A stretch of DNA of 64,000 nt from Psychrobacter sp. NG25 (GTDB taxonomy: Bacteria > Pseudomonadota > Gammaproteobacteria > Pseudomonadales > Moraxellaceae): the NCBI RefSeq assembly GCF_015234355.1, contig NZ_JADGMV010000002.1, positions 186,001 to 250,000 on the forward strand. Direction: 5' to 3'. Shown here one piece after another: positions 35,431 through 45,262 of this stretch. The position numbers and the translations under genes are program-made. Position 1 is the stretch's first letter. The number at the start of each line of letters is the position of its first letter. The notes under the pieces are model-generated. The model saw only the letters and a program-made list of their open reading frames with translations, was not told the DNA's origin and ran no database searches.

Positions 35431-35459
35431 AAAAATCACATCAACTCGATGTGATTTTT
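35431..35459. terminator. Bidirectional hairpin terminator
   Basis: AAAAATCACATC at 35431-35442 pairs perfectly with 35448-35459 across a 5-nt loop and is followed by T's. It lies between the 592-aa gene and the convergent EamA gene and can serve both. Confidence 0.8.
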
Positions 35460-35489
35460 TATGCAGGAAACGATTACCAATATTTCCAC

Positions 35490-36365
35490 TTATTCTATCG
35501 GAACCGATCTTTTATATTTGACAGATTCTCGTGTGGCTAGCCAAATGAGAGGAATAATAATCAATGCTGAACCTATCAATAAGCTGATATCTGGTATCTC
35601 ATGAAACCACACAATGCCGATAAACACAGCACCTAACAGCCCTGTATATTCTGCACTAGATATTTTATGTGCTTCCACCGCACGGTAGACCAATACACAG
35701 ATACCCGCATAGATTAAAATAAACAGATTTGATCCGGCTGCTATCCATAGCGCATACCAACTCAAAGGGGCATTTTCCCAAATAGCCAAGCCAAGCCCCA
35801 ATGGTATTCCGACTAAATTGGTCAAAAATAATGTTTGTGCAACGGTGTGATTCGAAGGCAGTTTGCGAACCAATAGATTGTTCGTCGCCATGGTTAAGGC
35901 CACTATCAGTGCAAATATAGCACCCATATTAATTTGCGTTGGTTTTACAATGATAAGAATACCAACGAAACCTAGCATTGCCACAACGATGCTTGACGCT
36001 GTGAGTCTGTCTTTATAAAACAAAAACCCTAACGGCAACATCAACAAAGGAGCGGTATAGAAAATAGCATTCACCGTTGCTAGCGGCAACGCCTGAATAG
36101 ACAACACCATAAATACCGCACCAAATAACCAAATATAGCCTCTGACAAAGTGCCATTTTAATTTGCTAATTAATTTGGTTTTTTTGTTCAAAAAGCAAAA
36201 GGGCAGTAGCATCAGAACAGCTGTCAGCTGACGCAATAGCACAAATTGATAGACCGCTGCGCCATCTGGCAACTCTTTGATCAACGCATCTGACAAGATA
36301 GCAATCATGTTTCCCACAACCAATAGAATCATGGCAAACCCAACACTCATCTTTGGCATTATCAT
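35490..36365 (-). CDS. EamA/DMT-family transporter
   Basis: A 291-residue inner-membrane protein with ten predicted helices in two EamA halves (first: AMILLVVGNMIAILSDALIKELP; second: MGAIFALIVALTMATNNLLVRKLP). The family usually exports amino acids or metabolites. Start ATG 36365 has AGGTGTGAGA upstream and is preferred over one 8 codons earlier. It is divergent from a LysR-nitrilase pair at 36497, which may share its control region. The substrate may be related to the amide/amino acid chemistry of the nitrilase (inference). Confidence 0.88.
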   Translation of the reverse strand: MIMPKMSVGFAMILLVVGNMIAILSDALIKELPDGAAVYQFVLLRQLTAVLMLLPFCFLNKKTKLISKLKWHFVRGYIWLFGAVFMVLSIQALPLATVNAIFYTAPLLMLPLGFLFYKDRLTASSIVVAMLGFVGILIIVKPTQINMGAIFALIVALTMATNNLLVRKLPSNHTVAQTLFLTNLVGIPLGLGLAIWENAPLSWYALWIAAGSNLFILIYAGICVLVYRAVEAHKISSAEYTGLLGAVFIGIVWFHEIPDISLLIGSALIIIPLIWLATRESVKYKRSVPIE

Positions 36366-36496
36366 TCTCACACCTATCTCAAAATACATGAAACTTTAAA
36401 TTAAGCCATTGGATCTAATGGTCAGGTAAGCAGTATATTCATATATTTACATGACGTATAATGATATAAAGCCCTTTAGTATTAGCTGAGTTAATA

Positions 36497-37408
36497 ATGA
36501 AACTACCGCCATTGCGTGCGATACAATGTTTTGAATCCGTTGCAAGACTGAATAGCTTTTCAAAGGCAGCAGAAAACCTCAACGTGACGCAAAGCGCTGT
36601 GAGTCATCAGGTTCGAACGCTTGAGGAGTACCTTGGTGAAGCGTTGTTTTATAGGCAGGGTCGGACACTTTCGTTGACAGAAATAGGGGCGCGTTATTTT
36701 ACAGAAGTAAATCAATCGTTAGCGGCTATTTCGAATACCAGTCAAGCCATTCGGAATGACCAACCTGGGCATATTCGCCTAGCACTGTATAGCTCGGTGG
36801 CTGTTAATTGGCTGATTCCTCGATTAGAAGACTTCCATACACAACACCCAGAAATTGAGCTCACCTTAAACATGGTGACAGACCAAGACGATTATAATGA
36901 GCAATGTTCTGACTGTTTTATAACCGTCCATCCGCCAAAGCGTAACGTGGTCAGTACGTTTTTATTCGCTGAAAAGCTATTCCCTGTCTGTGGTCAAAGG
37001 CTGTGGGAGGAAATAAAAGACCAACCGTTGCCTGAGGCGTTATGGCAGCATCCCATACTGTCCGTAAAATACGCTGGAAAAAGCGAAAATGCGGCCAATG
37101 ATTGGCTAAAGTGGTGCAAGGTAGGTGGGTTCGAGTTACCAAGCGATGTAAAAATCAATCAGTTTAGCCACGTGCTTCTTGCCGCACAGGCCGCGCGTTA
37201 TAACTTAGGTATTACGCTTATCGACAACTATATGATGCTAGAACAAACCCATCAGCAAAATCTTGTTAGAATCCCAATGCATGAATTACTCACTGGCGAC
37301 AGCTTCTATTTCTTTTATAATGATTTAAAGTCAAATCAAGCTGACATTATTAAATTAAGCCGTTGGTTGGAGTTGCAGTGCTATATTAATGAGAATAAAA
37401 TTCTATGA
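36497..37408 (+). CDS. LysR-type regulator (GcvA-like)
   Basis: A 303-residue LysR protein with the GcvA-type start PPLRAIQCFESVARLNSFSKAAENLNVTQ and a SHQVRTLEEYLG recognition helix. The effector domain begins near residue 90. It overlaps the nitrilase start by 4 bp (ATGA), so the two are translationally coupled. The divergent EamA gene 130 bp upstream is the probable regulated partner along with the nitrilase. Confidence 0.9.
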   Translation: MKLPPLRAIQCFESVARLNSFSKAAENLNVTQSAVSHQVRTLEEYLGEALFYRQGRTLSLTEIGARYFTEVNQSLAAISNTSQAIRNDQPGHIRLALYSSVAVNWLIPRLEDFHTQHPEIELTLNMVTDQDDYNEQCSDCFITVHPPKRNVVSTFLFAEKLFPVCGQRLWEEIKDQPLPEALWQHPILSVKYAGKSENAANDWLKWCKVGGFELPSDVKINQFSHVLLAAQAARYNLGITLIDNYMMLEQTHQQNLVRIPMHELLTGDSFYFFYNDLKSNQADIIKLSRWLELQCYINENKIL

Positions 37409-38151
37409 AAATCGTCATCAACCAGATTGATATCACTGATTATCAAGTGTCGGTAAATGCCGCCTTGATATTGAAATCCATCAATGAGCACAAAGACTGT
37501 CAAGGCTTTATGATTTTTCCAGAGCTCGCTTTTACAGGATTTCCGACAGCAGATAATATTGACTCTTTATGCAGCCAATCACAATCGCATTTTGAAGACT
37601 TACTAATAGCCAGCAAACATACGGATTCAACCATCATTGTTGGGCATATTGACAAACAGGATCAACTTTTCTATAACGCATGTTCTTTTATAAAAAACGG
37701 CAAAATCATTCATAAACACCGAAAGTCAAAGCTTTGGCTTGATGATGTTGGGGTATTTACCAGCGGAAAAGACTTGTCAGTGGTTAGCATTAATGATGTG
37801 GTTTGCGGTGCTCAGATTTGTTTTGAGCTAGAGTTTCCAGAAGGTTCGAGAGCACTGGCAAAGAAAGGCGCAAAAATTATTTTTATGCCAAATGGCAATA
37901 TGTCTCCCTATGCGAATGTCCATTATGTACTGACTCAAGCTCGTGCTATAGAGAACCAATGTTTTGTGATTACCTGCAATGGTGTCGGCATCGGTCATGG
38001 CGGTGAGTTTGTAGGAGAGAGTCTAGTAGTCTCTCCTACAGGACAAATTATAAAAAAACTTGGTTCGACGCAAGACATAGCAGTGGTGGATATCGATTTA
38101 ACAGACATAAAACAATCTGAGCAAAACTACCGTTATATAGACTTAGCTTGA
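37405..38151 (+). CDS. Carbon-nitrogen hydrolase (nitrilase superfamily)
   Basis: A 248-residue nitrilase-fold enzyme with the complete catalytic triad: Glu40 (FPELAFTG), Lys107 (HRKSKLW) and Cys139 (GAQICFELEFPE). The family hydrolyses amides (omega-amidase, carbamoyl or N-terminal amide). The exact substrate is not clear. It overlaps the preceding LysR gene (ATGA) and is probably co-transcribed with it. It lies 1.7 kb upstream of the 5-oxoproline operon, so an amide-to-acid role in glutamate-type metabolism is conceivable, but this is inference. Confidence 0.88.
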   Translation: MKIVINQIDITDYQVSVNAALILKSINEHKDCQGFMIFPELAFTGFPTADNIDSLCSQSQSHFEDLLIASKHTDSTIIVGHIDKQDQLFYNACSFIKNGKIIHKHRKSKLWLDDVGVFTSGKDLSVVSINDVVCGAQICFELEFPEGSRALAKKGAKIIFMPNGNMSPYANVHYVLTQARAIENQCFVITCNGVGIGHGGEFVGESLVVSPTGQIIKKLGSTQDIAVVDIDLTDIKQSEQNYRYIDLA

Positions 38152-38165
38152 TTCAACCATAAGAC

Positions 38166-38606
38166 TTAACGATTAAATTGAGTGGCAAGATGATTTTCTG
38201 GAATAGGGAATACCTTGTCGTAACTTAAGTTATAGAAGAAGGCATAAACCACATAGAAAGTAGCCATCGTAATATCCATCATAAAGGCTTGCCATAGGCT
38301 GATGCCTAAGTACCATGCAATCATTGGTAAGAATAATAACAGTAGGCCCCCTTCAAATAAAAAGGCGTGTAGCAATCGTATTGGCACCGTCTTATGCGCA
38401 TTTCCACGCAGCTTCACCATAGAGTGATCAAACAATAGGTTATAGAAATAGTTCCAAACTGTTGCAATGATGGATCCAGCCACCGCAATCAGACCTATCG
38501 CATGAATATCAAAGCCAAATAGCCAACTGGCAAGCGGTACAAATATGATTAAGCCAACTATCTCAAAACCTAGCGTATGGCGAATACGGTCTTTAGTAGT
38601 ACGCAT
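38166..38606 (-). CDS. PACE-family efflux transporter (AceI-like)
   Basis: A 146-residue protein with four membrane helices forming two transmembrane pairs, as in the PACE (proteobacterial antimicrobial compound efflux) family represented by AceI of Acinetobacter. Family signatures are RTTKDRIRHTLGFEIVGLI at the start and WNYFYNLLFDH at the end of helix 2; the second pair ends with AFFYNLSYDKVFP. It probably exports biguanide-type biocides such as chlorhexidine or polyamine-like substrates. I use ATG 38606 rather than a TTG four codons upstream. It is divergent from a LysR regulator, the same arrangement as aceI/aceR. Confidence 0.9.
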   Translation of the reverse strand: MRTTKDRIRHTLGFEIVGLIIFVPLASWLFGFDIHAIGLIAVAGSIIATVWNYFYNLLFDHSMVKLRGNAHKTVPIRLLHAFLFEGGLLLLFLPMIAWYLGISLWQAFMMDITMATFYVVYAFFYNLSYDKVFPIPENHLATQFNR

Positions 38607-38696
38607 CGAAATTTCCAATTGAATTAGTGATTTATCGGGCTATTGTATCTGTTAAAATCGTATAACCAAGTTGGGACCTATAGGATATACAGATAG

Positions 38697-39575
38697 ATGA
38701 GCTTTTCCTTAGAGCAACTAAAAGCTTTTGTAGCGACGGTAGAAACAGGGTCATTCTCAGCGGCAGCGCGGCAATTGGGTAAGGCGCAGTCAGTCATCAG
38801 TACGGCTGTCTCAAACTTAGAAGTCGACGTAGATAGTAGTTTGTTTGTACGCAGTGGCCGTTATCCAACGTTAACGCCCGTTGGAGAGCGGTTACTGGTC
38901 GAAGCTCGAGTGATACTTGAGCGTTGTGAGCATTTTCGCGGGGTTGCACAGAGTTTGGGTGAAGGGGTAGAGAGCAGGCTGGTATTAGCGGTTGATGAGC
39001 TGTATCCGGAATCGAAACTGGGTACACTAATGGAAGAGTTCTCTCGTCGCTTTCCCAGTGTAGAGCTAGAGCTACTGTTTCCACTGATGGAGGATGTCAG
39101 CCGCTTGGTATTAGAAGATCGCGCGGATTTGGGCATTATGTGGCGTCAAGAAATCCTCCCTTCAGCCTTGAATTTTCATACGCTTGGCTGGGTATCATTG
39201 ACATTGGTATGCGCGCCAGAACATGAGCTGGCACATCAGCCAGTTGCATGGGAGGAGCTAAAACGCTACAGACAGCTAATGGTAGCCACACGCAATCACA
39301 GCGATGAAAAAGCCCGATTACGAGTCGCTTCTGATGTTTGGTGGGTGGAGAGTCAGTGGGTAATCGTTGAGTTAGTACAGCGTAATCTGGGTTGGGCGTT
39401 TGTGCCTGAGCACGTGGTTGCTAGCGCCTTAGATAATGGCTATCTGGTCGCACCGGTATTGGATTTTGACGATCATGATTGGCCAGTCGCATTGGAGCTG
39501 ATTTGGCACAAACAGCGCTCTTTGGGTAAAGCGGCAACTTGGCTAAAATCAGCAGCGATTGCTTTAAATAAGTAG
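38697..39575 (+). CDS. LysR-type regulator divergent from the PACE pump
   Basis: A 292-residue LysR protein. The HTH is at residues ~18-42 (GSFSAAARQLGKAQSVISTAVSNLE). The effector domain has the sequence LVLAVDELYPESKLGTLMEEF. It starts 90 bp from the PACE gene on the other strand, the layout of aceR/aceI, so it is probably that pump's activator. A second possibility is the ycsI-led operon starting 283 bp downstream. The effector is unknown. Confidence 0.88.
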   Translation: MSFSLEQLKAFVATVETGSFSAAARQLGKAQSVISTAVSNLEVDVDSSLFVRSGRYPTLTPVGERLLVEARVILERCEHFRGVAQSLGEGVESRLVLAVDELYPESKLGTLMEEFSRRFPSVELELLFPLMEDVSRLVLEDRADLGIMWRQEILPSALNFHTLGWVSLTLVCAPEHELAHQPVAWEELKRYRQLMVATRNHSDEKARLRVASDVWWVESQWVIVELVQRNLGWAFVPEHVVASALDNGYLVAPVLDFDDHDWPVALELIWHKQRSLGKAATWLKSAAIALNK

Positions 39576-39858
39576 TATGAGTAAATGCGAATAAAAACAT
39601 TTGTTGGCCATGTGTATGACAAAGACTGAACATGTGACCATACCTAGAACCAACCCTTCTTTGACTGTCCTTATTTATGTATCACGTGCGCTTATTTGCA
39701 ACGCTTACGTCTTGTTATTTTAAAAATGTTCTGCTAGGTTACATAACGATAATATGATTATTTATATATAAAATATTGTTAAAAAGTACCAACTTCGTAC
39801 AGATTTTATTAGAGGATTTTTATCTGCTAGCAATGACAAAACGTAAGAGGTTGTAATC

Positions 39859-40650
39859 ATGTTAGATTTAGCAAATATGACGCCACAAGAGGTCAGAGCA
39901 CTAATTGGTAAGAACGAAATCAACAAGCCGACTTCTGGCATGTGTAAAGGTCACATACAAGCAAACCTAGTCATAGTACCCAAGAAATTGGCCTATGATT
40001 TTTTATTGTTTGCACAAAGAAACCCCAAATCTTGTCCTATTTTAGACGTAACAGATGTTGGTAGTTCGGAACCACGACTGATGGCGAAGGGCGCAGACTT
40101 AAAGTCTGATGTCCCAAAGTATCGAATATATGAGTTTGGCGAGCTAGTAGCTGAGGTCTCAGACCTAACAGACTATTGGAGAGACGACTTGGTTTGCTTT
40201 CTTTTAGGATGTAGCTTTTCCTTTGAGTCTGCCATGCTCAATGCATCCATTCCTGTCAGACATATCGAAGACAGTCACAATGTTCCGATGTATATCACGA
40301 ATATAGAAACTGAGCCTGCAGGACAGTTTCATGGAAAAATGGTGGTCAGTATGCGACCGATACCTTATCCATTAATCACCAGAGCCGTACAAGCCACCTC
40401 TCGATTTCCGCAAGTACATGGCGCGCCTATCCATATTGGAGACCCTAGTGTCATCGGGGTCACAGACATTCACTCTCCCGATTTTGGTGATGCATCACTC
40501 ATAAAGGAAGGCGAAGTTCCTGTATTTTGGGCTTGTGGTGTGACGCCTCAAAGCATCGCAATGACCAGTAAACCAGAACTGATGATCACGCATGCTCCGG
40601 GGCATATGTTTATCTGCGATCCAAAGGATGAGGATTTGGCAGTTTTGTAA
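39859..40650 (+). CDS. YcsI/DUF1445 putative hydro-lyase (D-glutamate cyclase-like)
   Basis: A 263-residue DUF1445 protein. Conserved stretches include SGMCKGHIQANLVIVP near residue 25, LLGCSFSFESAML and VRHIEDSHNVPMY near residues 115-145, and CGVTPQSI and ITHAPGHMF near the C-terminus. YcsI relatives include mammalian D-glutamate cyclase, which makes 5-oxo-D-proline from D-glutamate. That fits the 5-oxoprolinase genes that follow. ycsI also lies with pxpA, pxpB, pxpC and ycsG in Bacillus subtilis. The gene leads the run; AAGAGG is the ribosome site. A 184-bp gap separates it from the biotin carrier gene. Confidence 0.88.
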   Translation: MLDLANMTPQEVRALIGKNEINKPTSGMCKGHIQANLVIVPKKLAYDFLLFAQRNPKSCPILDVTDVGSSEPRLMAKGADLKSDVPKYRIYEFGELVAEVSDLTDYWRDDLVCFLLGCSFSFESAMLNASIPVRHIEDSHNVPMYITNIETEPAGQFHGKMVVSMRPIPYPLITRAVQATSRFPQVHGAPIHIGDPSVIGVTDIHSPDFGDASLIKEGEVPVFWACGVTPQSIAMTSKPELMITHAPGHMFICDPKDEDLAVL

Positions 40651-40834
40651 TTTTGGATGACAACGCTATTTTAAAAAACCTTTTTAGAATGTAAGGGCGT
40701 CCAATCTTATTTGTCCAAAAAGCTTTCAATAAATAAAAACGTAGTGTTTAACAGTAAGGCCCTAGTTATATCAGCGACAAAATTTCTTATAAAACATAAT
40801 TATTCACTTTCACTCTAATGGAACAGACAATCAT

Positions 40835-41341
40835 ATGAATATAAACTTTACGGATCTAGAAAAGCTAATCAAGATCGCAGAAGGCGCTGATATACAATCT
40901 TTAGAGGTGACCGATGGCGATGCACGCATCTCTATCATTTGTCAGGCTAGTGGCAATACCTCTCACTCAAAAACTGGTTATTCAGAAGCACACACAGTAA
41001 GCTCCCATAATAACACTCCTAATAATACCAGTGCAGACAACAACGCTATTGATGAAACGGTGACGACAGAGGTCACTAATTCATCTAGCTCTTCATCTTC
41101 ATCCCAAGTATTAGCACCTATGCTCGGTACTTTTTATCTTCGCTCTGAGCCAACCGCTGAGGCGTTCTTTAAGGTAGGCGATCAGGTAGCAGTAGGGCAG
41201 ACCCTATGTATTATTGAAGCCATGAAAATGATGCATGAAGTAAAAGCAGAAGCTGACGGTACGATTCAAGAAATTCTGATCGATGAAGGTGATGTCGTAG
41301 AATATGCACAGCCTTTATTTATTATAGCGCCAGACAGTTAA
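40835..41341 (+). CDS. Biotin carboxyl carrier protein (AccB-like), biotinylatable
   Basis: A 168-residue AccB-like carrier. The N-terminal ~45 residues form the helical domain, a Ser/Asn/Thr-rich linker follows (roughly 50-95), and the biotinyl domain occupies the C-terminus. The EAMKM motif is intact, with biotinyl Lys131. The gene is followed by a biotin carboxylase and by PxpB/PxpC, not by the AccA/AccD carboxyltransferases. It is therefore a dedicated carrier for this operon rather than the acetyl-CoA carboxylase gene. The ribosome site is weak (TGGAACAG, 12 nt upstream). Confidence 0.9.
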   Translation: MNINFTDLEKLIKIAEGADIQSLEVTDGDARISIICQASGNTSHSKTGYSEAHTVSSHNNTPNNTSADNNAIDETVTTEVTNSSSSSSSSQVLAPMLGTFYLRSEPTAEAFFKVGDQVAVGQTLCIIEAMKMMHEVKAEADGTIQEILIDEGDVVEYAQPLFIIAPDS

Positions 41342-41423
41342 AGTCAATCAATAGCCACTCAATAATATTGTATAGACGCTGCACAAGCACTGTATTTGAC
41401 ACTATATTTTTAAGGGAATAAAC

Positions 41424-42770
41424 ATGTTCACAAAAATCTTAATTGCCAATCGTGGCGAGATTGCGCTACGTATTATCCGAGCTTGTAAGCAGCTGGGTAT
41501 TAAATCCGTCATTGCCCACTCTGAATCAGACAAAGACTCGTTACCCGTACGCCTAGCCGATGAAAAAATCTGTATCGGGCCTGCCAATGCCACGCACAGC
41601 TACCTCAATCAAAGAGCGCTGGTCTCTGCTGCAAAAATTACCAACGCACAAGCCATCCATCCAGGCTATGGCTTTTTGTCTGAAAACGCAGACTTTGCGG
41701 CCTTAATTGAAGACTCAGGTCTCACGTTTATTGGCCCAACGGCTGACAATATCAGAAACATGGGCGACAAGGTTGAAGCCAAAAAACAAATGACGATGGC
41801 TGGCGTGCCTTGTGTACCTGGATCGAATGGCGCATTGCCTGCTGATTCAGAGCAAGTTATCAAGATTGCCAATGACGTTGGTTATCCAGTCATCATCAAA
41901 GCAGCAAGCGGCGGCGGCGGGCGTGGGATGCGTGTGGTCGAAAAAGAAGCCGACTTACTCTCTGCGATTTCTATGACGCAAACAGAAGCCAAAGCCAATT
42001 TTGGTAGCGCTATCGTTTATCTCGAAAAATACTTACAAGCACCGCGTCATATCGAAGTGCAAGTCATGTCCGATACCCACGGTAATGCTATTTATTTAGG
42101 CGAGCGTGATTGCTCTATGCAGCGTCGTCATCAAAAAGTCATTGAAGAAGCGCCAGCACCCGGTATCACCGAAGAGCAGCGTCAGAAAATAGGCCAAGCC
42201 TGTGTCACAGCTTGCGAGCAAATGCAGTATAGAGGCGCAGGCACGTTTGAATTTTTATATGAAAACGGCGAGTTCTTCTTTATCGAGATGAATACTCGTG
42301 TGCAAGTTGAGCACACCATCACTGAGATGGTAACGGGCGTGGATATTGTGCAAGAGCAAATCAGAGTAGCTGCAGGACTGCCACTGGCATACAAACAGAA
42401 TGATATCGCCATTACCGGACACGCTTTTGAGTGCCGTATCAATGCTGAAAACGCGCAGACATTTTTACCAAATGCTGGACGCATAGACTACTGCCACATG
42501 CCAGCAGGGTTTGGTATCAGAGTAGACAGTCATGCTGAATCGAACTACACCGTGCCGCCATCTTATGACAGTTTGATTGCCAAGATATGTGTACAAGATC
42601 GTTCAAGAGAAAAAGCGATAGAAAAAATGCGTGCGGCCTTATCGGAGGCGCAAATCACGGGTATTGATACCAACATTGGTTTACATCAACGTCTGTTTGA
42701 AGATGAGGTATTTTGTCAGGGTCAAATGAGCATTCATTATCTAGAACAGTGGATACAAGACAATATATAA
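41424..42770 (+). CDS. Biotin carboxylase (AccC-like)
   Basis: A 448-residue ATP-grasp enzyme that carboxylates carrier biotin using bicarbonate and ATP. The N-terminal [19 protein letters not shown], the glycine-rich loop GGGGRGMR near residue 165 and [18 protein letters not shown] near residue 290 are all intact. AAGGGAATAAAC precedes the ATG. Its carrier partner is the gene just upstream (biotin lysine intact). No acetyl-CoA carboxyltransferase subunits follow; instead PxpB and PxpC do, so the acceptor substrate is probably not acetyl-CoA. Confidence 0.93.
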   Translation: MFTKILIANRGEIALRIIRACKQLGIKSVIAHSESDKDSLPVRLADEKICIGPANATHSYLNQRALVSAAKITNAQAIHPGYGFLSENADFAALIEDSGLTFIGPTADNIRNMGDKVEAKKQMTMAGVPCVPGSNGALPADSEQVIKIANDVGYPVIIKAASGGGGRGMRVVEKEADLLSAISMTQTEAKANFGSAIVYLEKYLQAPRHIEVQVMSDTHGNAIYLGERDCSMQRRHQKVIEEAPAPGITEEQRQKIGQACVTACEQMQYRGAGTFEFLYENGEFFFIEMNTRVQVEHTITEMVTGVDIVQEQIRVAAGLPLAYKQNDIAITGHAFECRINAENAQTFLPNAGRIDYCHMPAGFGIRVDSHAESNYTVPPSYDSLIAKICVQDRSREKAIEKMRAALSEAQITGIDTNIGLHQRLFEDEVFCQGQMSIHYLEQWIQDNI

Positions 42771-42851
42771 ATCCAGTCTGACCCGCAAAAATGAAAACCA
42801 AATTTGGCATTAGCGTCAGAATTAAGATAACAGATAATGGAGCCCATACTG

Positions 42852-43505
42852 ATGGAACTACAATGGCAAATATGCAGTGAAACCAATCTAGCGTTGTTTT
42901 TTCCCAAACCAACCACCTTAGAAAAACAACAAAAATGCTGGGCTTTATCAGACAGCATCCAGAAAATGCCAGAAGTCATCGAAGTGGTGATTGGCATGAA
43001 TACGCTCAGTGTATTCATCGTGCCATTAACGTGGGCTGAGCTTACTACCTTTAAAGATAGGCTGTCAGACCTGCTCAATGACATTCCTTCAAAAACCATC
43101 CAAGGTAAGCACGTCGAGATACCCGTGCAGTACGGTGGAAAATATGGCCCCGATCTAGCAGCCATGGCGAATGACCTAAATCTCTCAGTTGAAGCCGTGG
43201 TCGATCTACATACTAAAGCCACTTATACCGTTTACTTTATCGGTTTTCAGCCAGGATTTCCTTATCTTGGCGGCTTATCTGAGTCCTTATACTTCCCAAG
43301 GCATGCCGTACCTAGAACCCAAGTGCCCGCAGGCTCAGTGGGTATCGGCGGCGAGCAGACAGGGGTGTACCCTTTTGAATCTCCGGGCGGCTGGCAGTTA
43401 CTCGGTCAGACGGATACTGCCTTATTTGATTTAACCAAGTCTTCTCCGACGTTACTTAACGCAGGCGATACTTTGACATTTAAAGCGATTGATATTCATC
43501 AATAA
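42852..43505 (+). CDS. pxpB: 5-oxoprolinase subunit PxpB (KipI family)
   Basis: A 217-residue KipI/allophanate-hydrolase-subunit-1 family protein (AHS1). Motifs are IPVQYGGKYGPDLA near residue 96, IGFQPGFPYLGGL near 132, and RTQVPAGSVGIGGEQTGVYP followed by SPGGWQLLGQT near 155-185. With PxpA and PxpC it forms the ATP-dependent 5-oxoprolinase that opens 5-oxoproline to glutamate. I prefer ATG 42852, with GGAG 10 nt upstream, over one 5 codons earlier. Confidence 0.9.
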   Translation: MELQWQICSETNLALFFPKPTTLEKQQKCWALSDSIQKMPEVIEVVIGMNTLSVFIVPLTWAELTTFKDRLSDLLNDIPSKTIQGKHVEIPVQYGGKYGPDLAAMANDLNLSVEAVVDLHTKATYTVYFIGFQPGFPYLGGLSESLYFPRHAVPRTQVPAGSVGIGGEQTGVYPFESPGGWQLLGQTDTALFDLTKSSPTLLNAGDTLTFKAIDIHQ

Positions 43506-43557
43506 GCGATAAATAAAAGATGCATGAATCAAAAAGACAAATAAACAGGTGGTATCA

Positions 43558-44481
43558 ATGAAAATTTTAACCGCAAGTGCCCTTGCCAGTATTCAAGATT
43601 CGGGACGACTGGGTTACCGAAGCATGGGCGTGGGTAGAAATGGCGTGATGGACAGCTGGGCGCTACAAGCTGGTAACGCTTTGATGAAAAACGAGGCAAA
43701 CGAACCTGCTATTGAAATAGCGCTCGGTGAGCTAACCATACAGTTTGAAGAAAGCGTCAGTTTTTGCTTAACAGGTGCTTTATACGAGGCATATTTAGAC
43801 GACAAGCGTGTTCCTTGCTATTGGCGTATCAATGCGACAGCTGGGCAAACGCTCAAGCTTTTGCGTCCGCTACAGGGTATGTATAGCTATTTATGTGTGC
43901 ACGGTGGCTTCGATATTGAGCCCGTATTGCAGTCGGTTAGCACCAATCTCAAAGCAGGATTTGGCGGATTTGAAGGCAGATACCTAAAAGCCGATGATAC
44001 CTTAACGGTAAAAACCGAATCAAACCTGCCTGTCATTGGGGTGGCTCGGCTTGCGCCAACCGATGTCATTAGAGTGATAAAAAGCAGTGAGTATGATTGC
44101 TTCACTGAGTCGTCTCAACAAGCTTTTGAAAATCAGCCTTGGAAACTACAAACCAGTAGCAACCGTATGGGTTACCGCCTTGAGGGAGCAACAGCGCTTG
44201 AATTTAGTAAGCCTGTAGAAATGAGCTCACATGGTGTTGATATTGGTATGATTCAGGTGCCACCACAAGGGCAACCGATTATTTTGATGGCGGATGGGCA
44301 AACGACGGGTGGCTACCCCAAAATTGCAACCGTGATTCAAGCAGACATAGGTCTGATGGCACAGATTAGATTTGGTAAAACCTGTCAGTTCGTCGTTGTG
44401 TCATTAGAGCAAGCGTTAAAGGAACAGCAAAACAGACAACACTATATCGATCAAATAAAGGAGTATGCCAATGAAAATTGA
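43558..44481 (+). CDS. pxpC: 5-oxoprolinase subunit PxpC (KipA family)
   Basis: A 307-residue KipA/AHS2-family protein with the signature SIQDSGRLGYRSMGVGRNGVMD near residue 11, a mid-protein NRMGYRLEG, and ELSSHGVDIG-like MSSHGVDIGMIQVPPQGQPI near the C-terminus. It is the partner of PxpB; together the two correspond to the carboxyltransferase-like half of urea carboxylase. I use ATG 43558 with AGGTGG upstream, rather than GTG three codons before. Its end overlaps the pxpA start by 11 bp, indicating coupled translation. Confidence 0.9.
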   Translation: MKILTASALASIQDSGRLGYRSMGVGRNGVMDSWALQAGNALMKNEANEPAIEIALGELTIQFEESVSFCLTGALYEAYLDDKRVPCYWRINATAGQTLKLLRPLQGMYSYLCVHGGFDIEPVLQSVSTNLKAGFGGFEGRYLKADDTLTVKTESNLPVIGVARLAPTDVIRVIKSSEYDCFTESSQQAFENQPWKLQTSSNRMGYRLEGATALEFSKPVEMSSHGVDIGMIQVPPQGQPIILMADGQTTGGYPKIATVIQADIGLMAQIRFGKTCQFVVVSLEQALKEQQNRQHYIDQIKEYANEN

Positions 44482-45205
44482 TTTAAATGCTGATGTGGCG
44501 GAAGGCTGCGGGCAAGACGATAAATTACTAACGATAGTTAGCTCGGCGAATGTCTGCTGTGGTCTTCATGCTGGTTCTTACAGCGAGATGCTAGCCACGT
44601 TGCAATTGGCAAAAGCAAACAACGTGAGCGTAGGCGCACATCCTGGTCTAAACGATAGAGAAAACTTTGGCCGTATTCATGAGCCGTTAAGCGAAGCCGA
44701 TTATCGTGCTTTATTGGTGTATCAGTTGGGTGCAACCAAAGCGCTCTGCGACTTAGTGGGTGTGTCATTAGACTACGTAAAACCGCATGGTGCGTTATAT
44801 AACCAAGCCGCCATTGATGAAGACTTATCAGATATTTTGGTGAGCGAAATCAAACGATTTGATCCAAGCCTAAAGGTCATGGGTTTGTCCGGCGGATATT
44901 TGGTTAAATCAGCCAAGAAGCATGGTTTAGAAGCTATATCAGAAGTGTTTGCCGATAGAAACTATGAAAAAGACGGCTCATTGGTCTCTCGTAGCAAAGA
45001 CAACGCCCTGATAACCGACACAGGCGATGCGGTCAAGCATGTGCTGCAGATGATCACTGAAGGGACGGTCACCAGTGTCTGTGGCCAAACTGTCCCCGTA
45101 GAAGCGCAAAGTATTTGCCTACATGGTGATGGTGAACACGCTATTTTATTTGCACAAGAAATCAAGAAACAACTAGAGCTCAAAGGTATCACTATATCTG
45201 CCTAA
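44471..45205 (+). CDS. pxpA: 5-oxoprolinase subunit PxpA (YcsF/LamB family)
   Basis: A 244-residue LamB/YcsF protein: DLNADVAEGCGQDDKLL at the N-terminus, CCGLHAGSYSEM, GAHPGLNDRENFGR near residue 60, and VKPHGALYN near residue 102, the metal-binding and catalytic region of the family. ATG 44471 has AGGAG at 7 nt and is preferred to ATG 44465, whose spacing would be too short. It overlaps pxpC. The enzyme set hydrolyses 5-oxoproline, a by-product of glutamine/glutathione chemistry, to glutamate in the cytoplasm. Confidence 0.92.
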   Translation: MKIDLNADVAEGCGQDDKLLTIVSSANVCCGLHAGSYSEMLATLQLAKANNVSVGAHPGLNDRENFGRIHEPLSEADYRALLVYQLGATKALCDLVGVSLDYVKPHGALYNQAAIDEDLSDILVSEIKRFDPSLKVMGLSGGYLVKSAKKHGLEAISEVFADRNYEKDGSLVSRSKDNALITDTGDAVKHVLQMITEGTVTSVCGQTVPVEAQSICLHGDGEHAILFAQEIKKQLELKGITISA

Positions 45206-45262
45206 TAAATATCCGCCTCCTAATCATTTGATTAAATAATCCCATACAGCACAAGGATGTTT

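Noticed and set aside
40835..42770. Reading the accB/accC-like pair as the housekeeping acetyl-CoA carboxylase genes.
   Set aside because: They are embedded in a ycsI-pxp operon without accA/accD, so a dedicated role is more likely.
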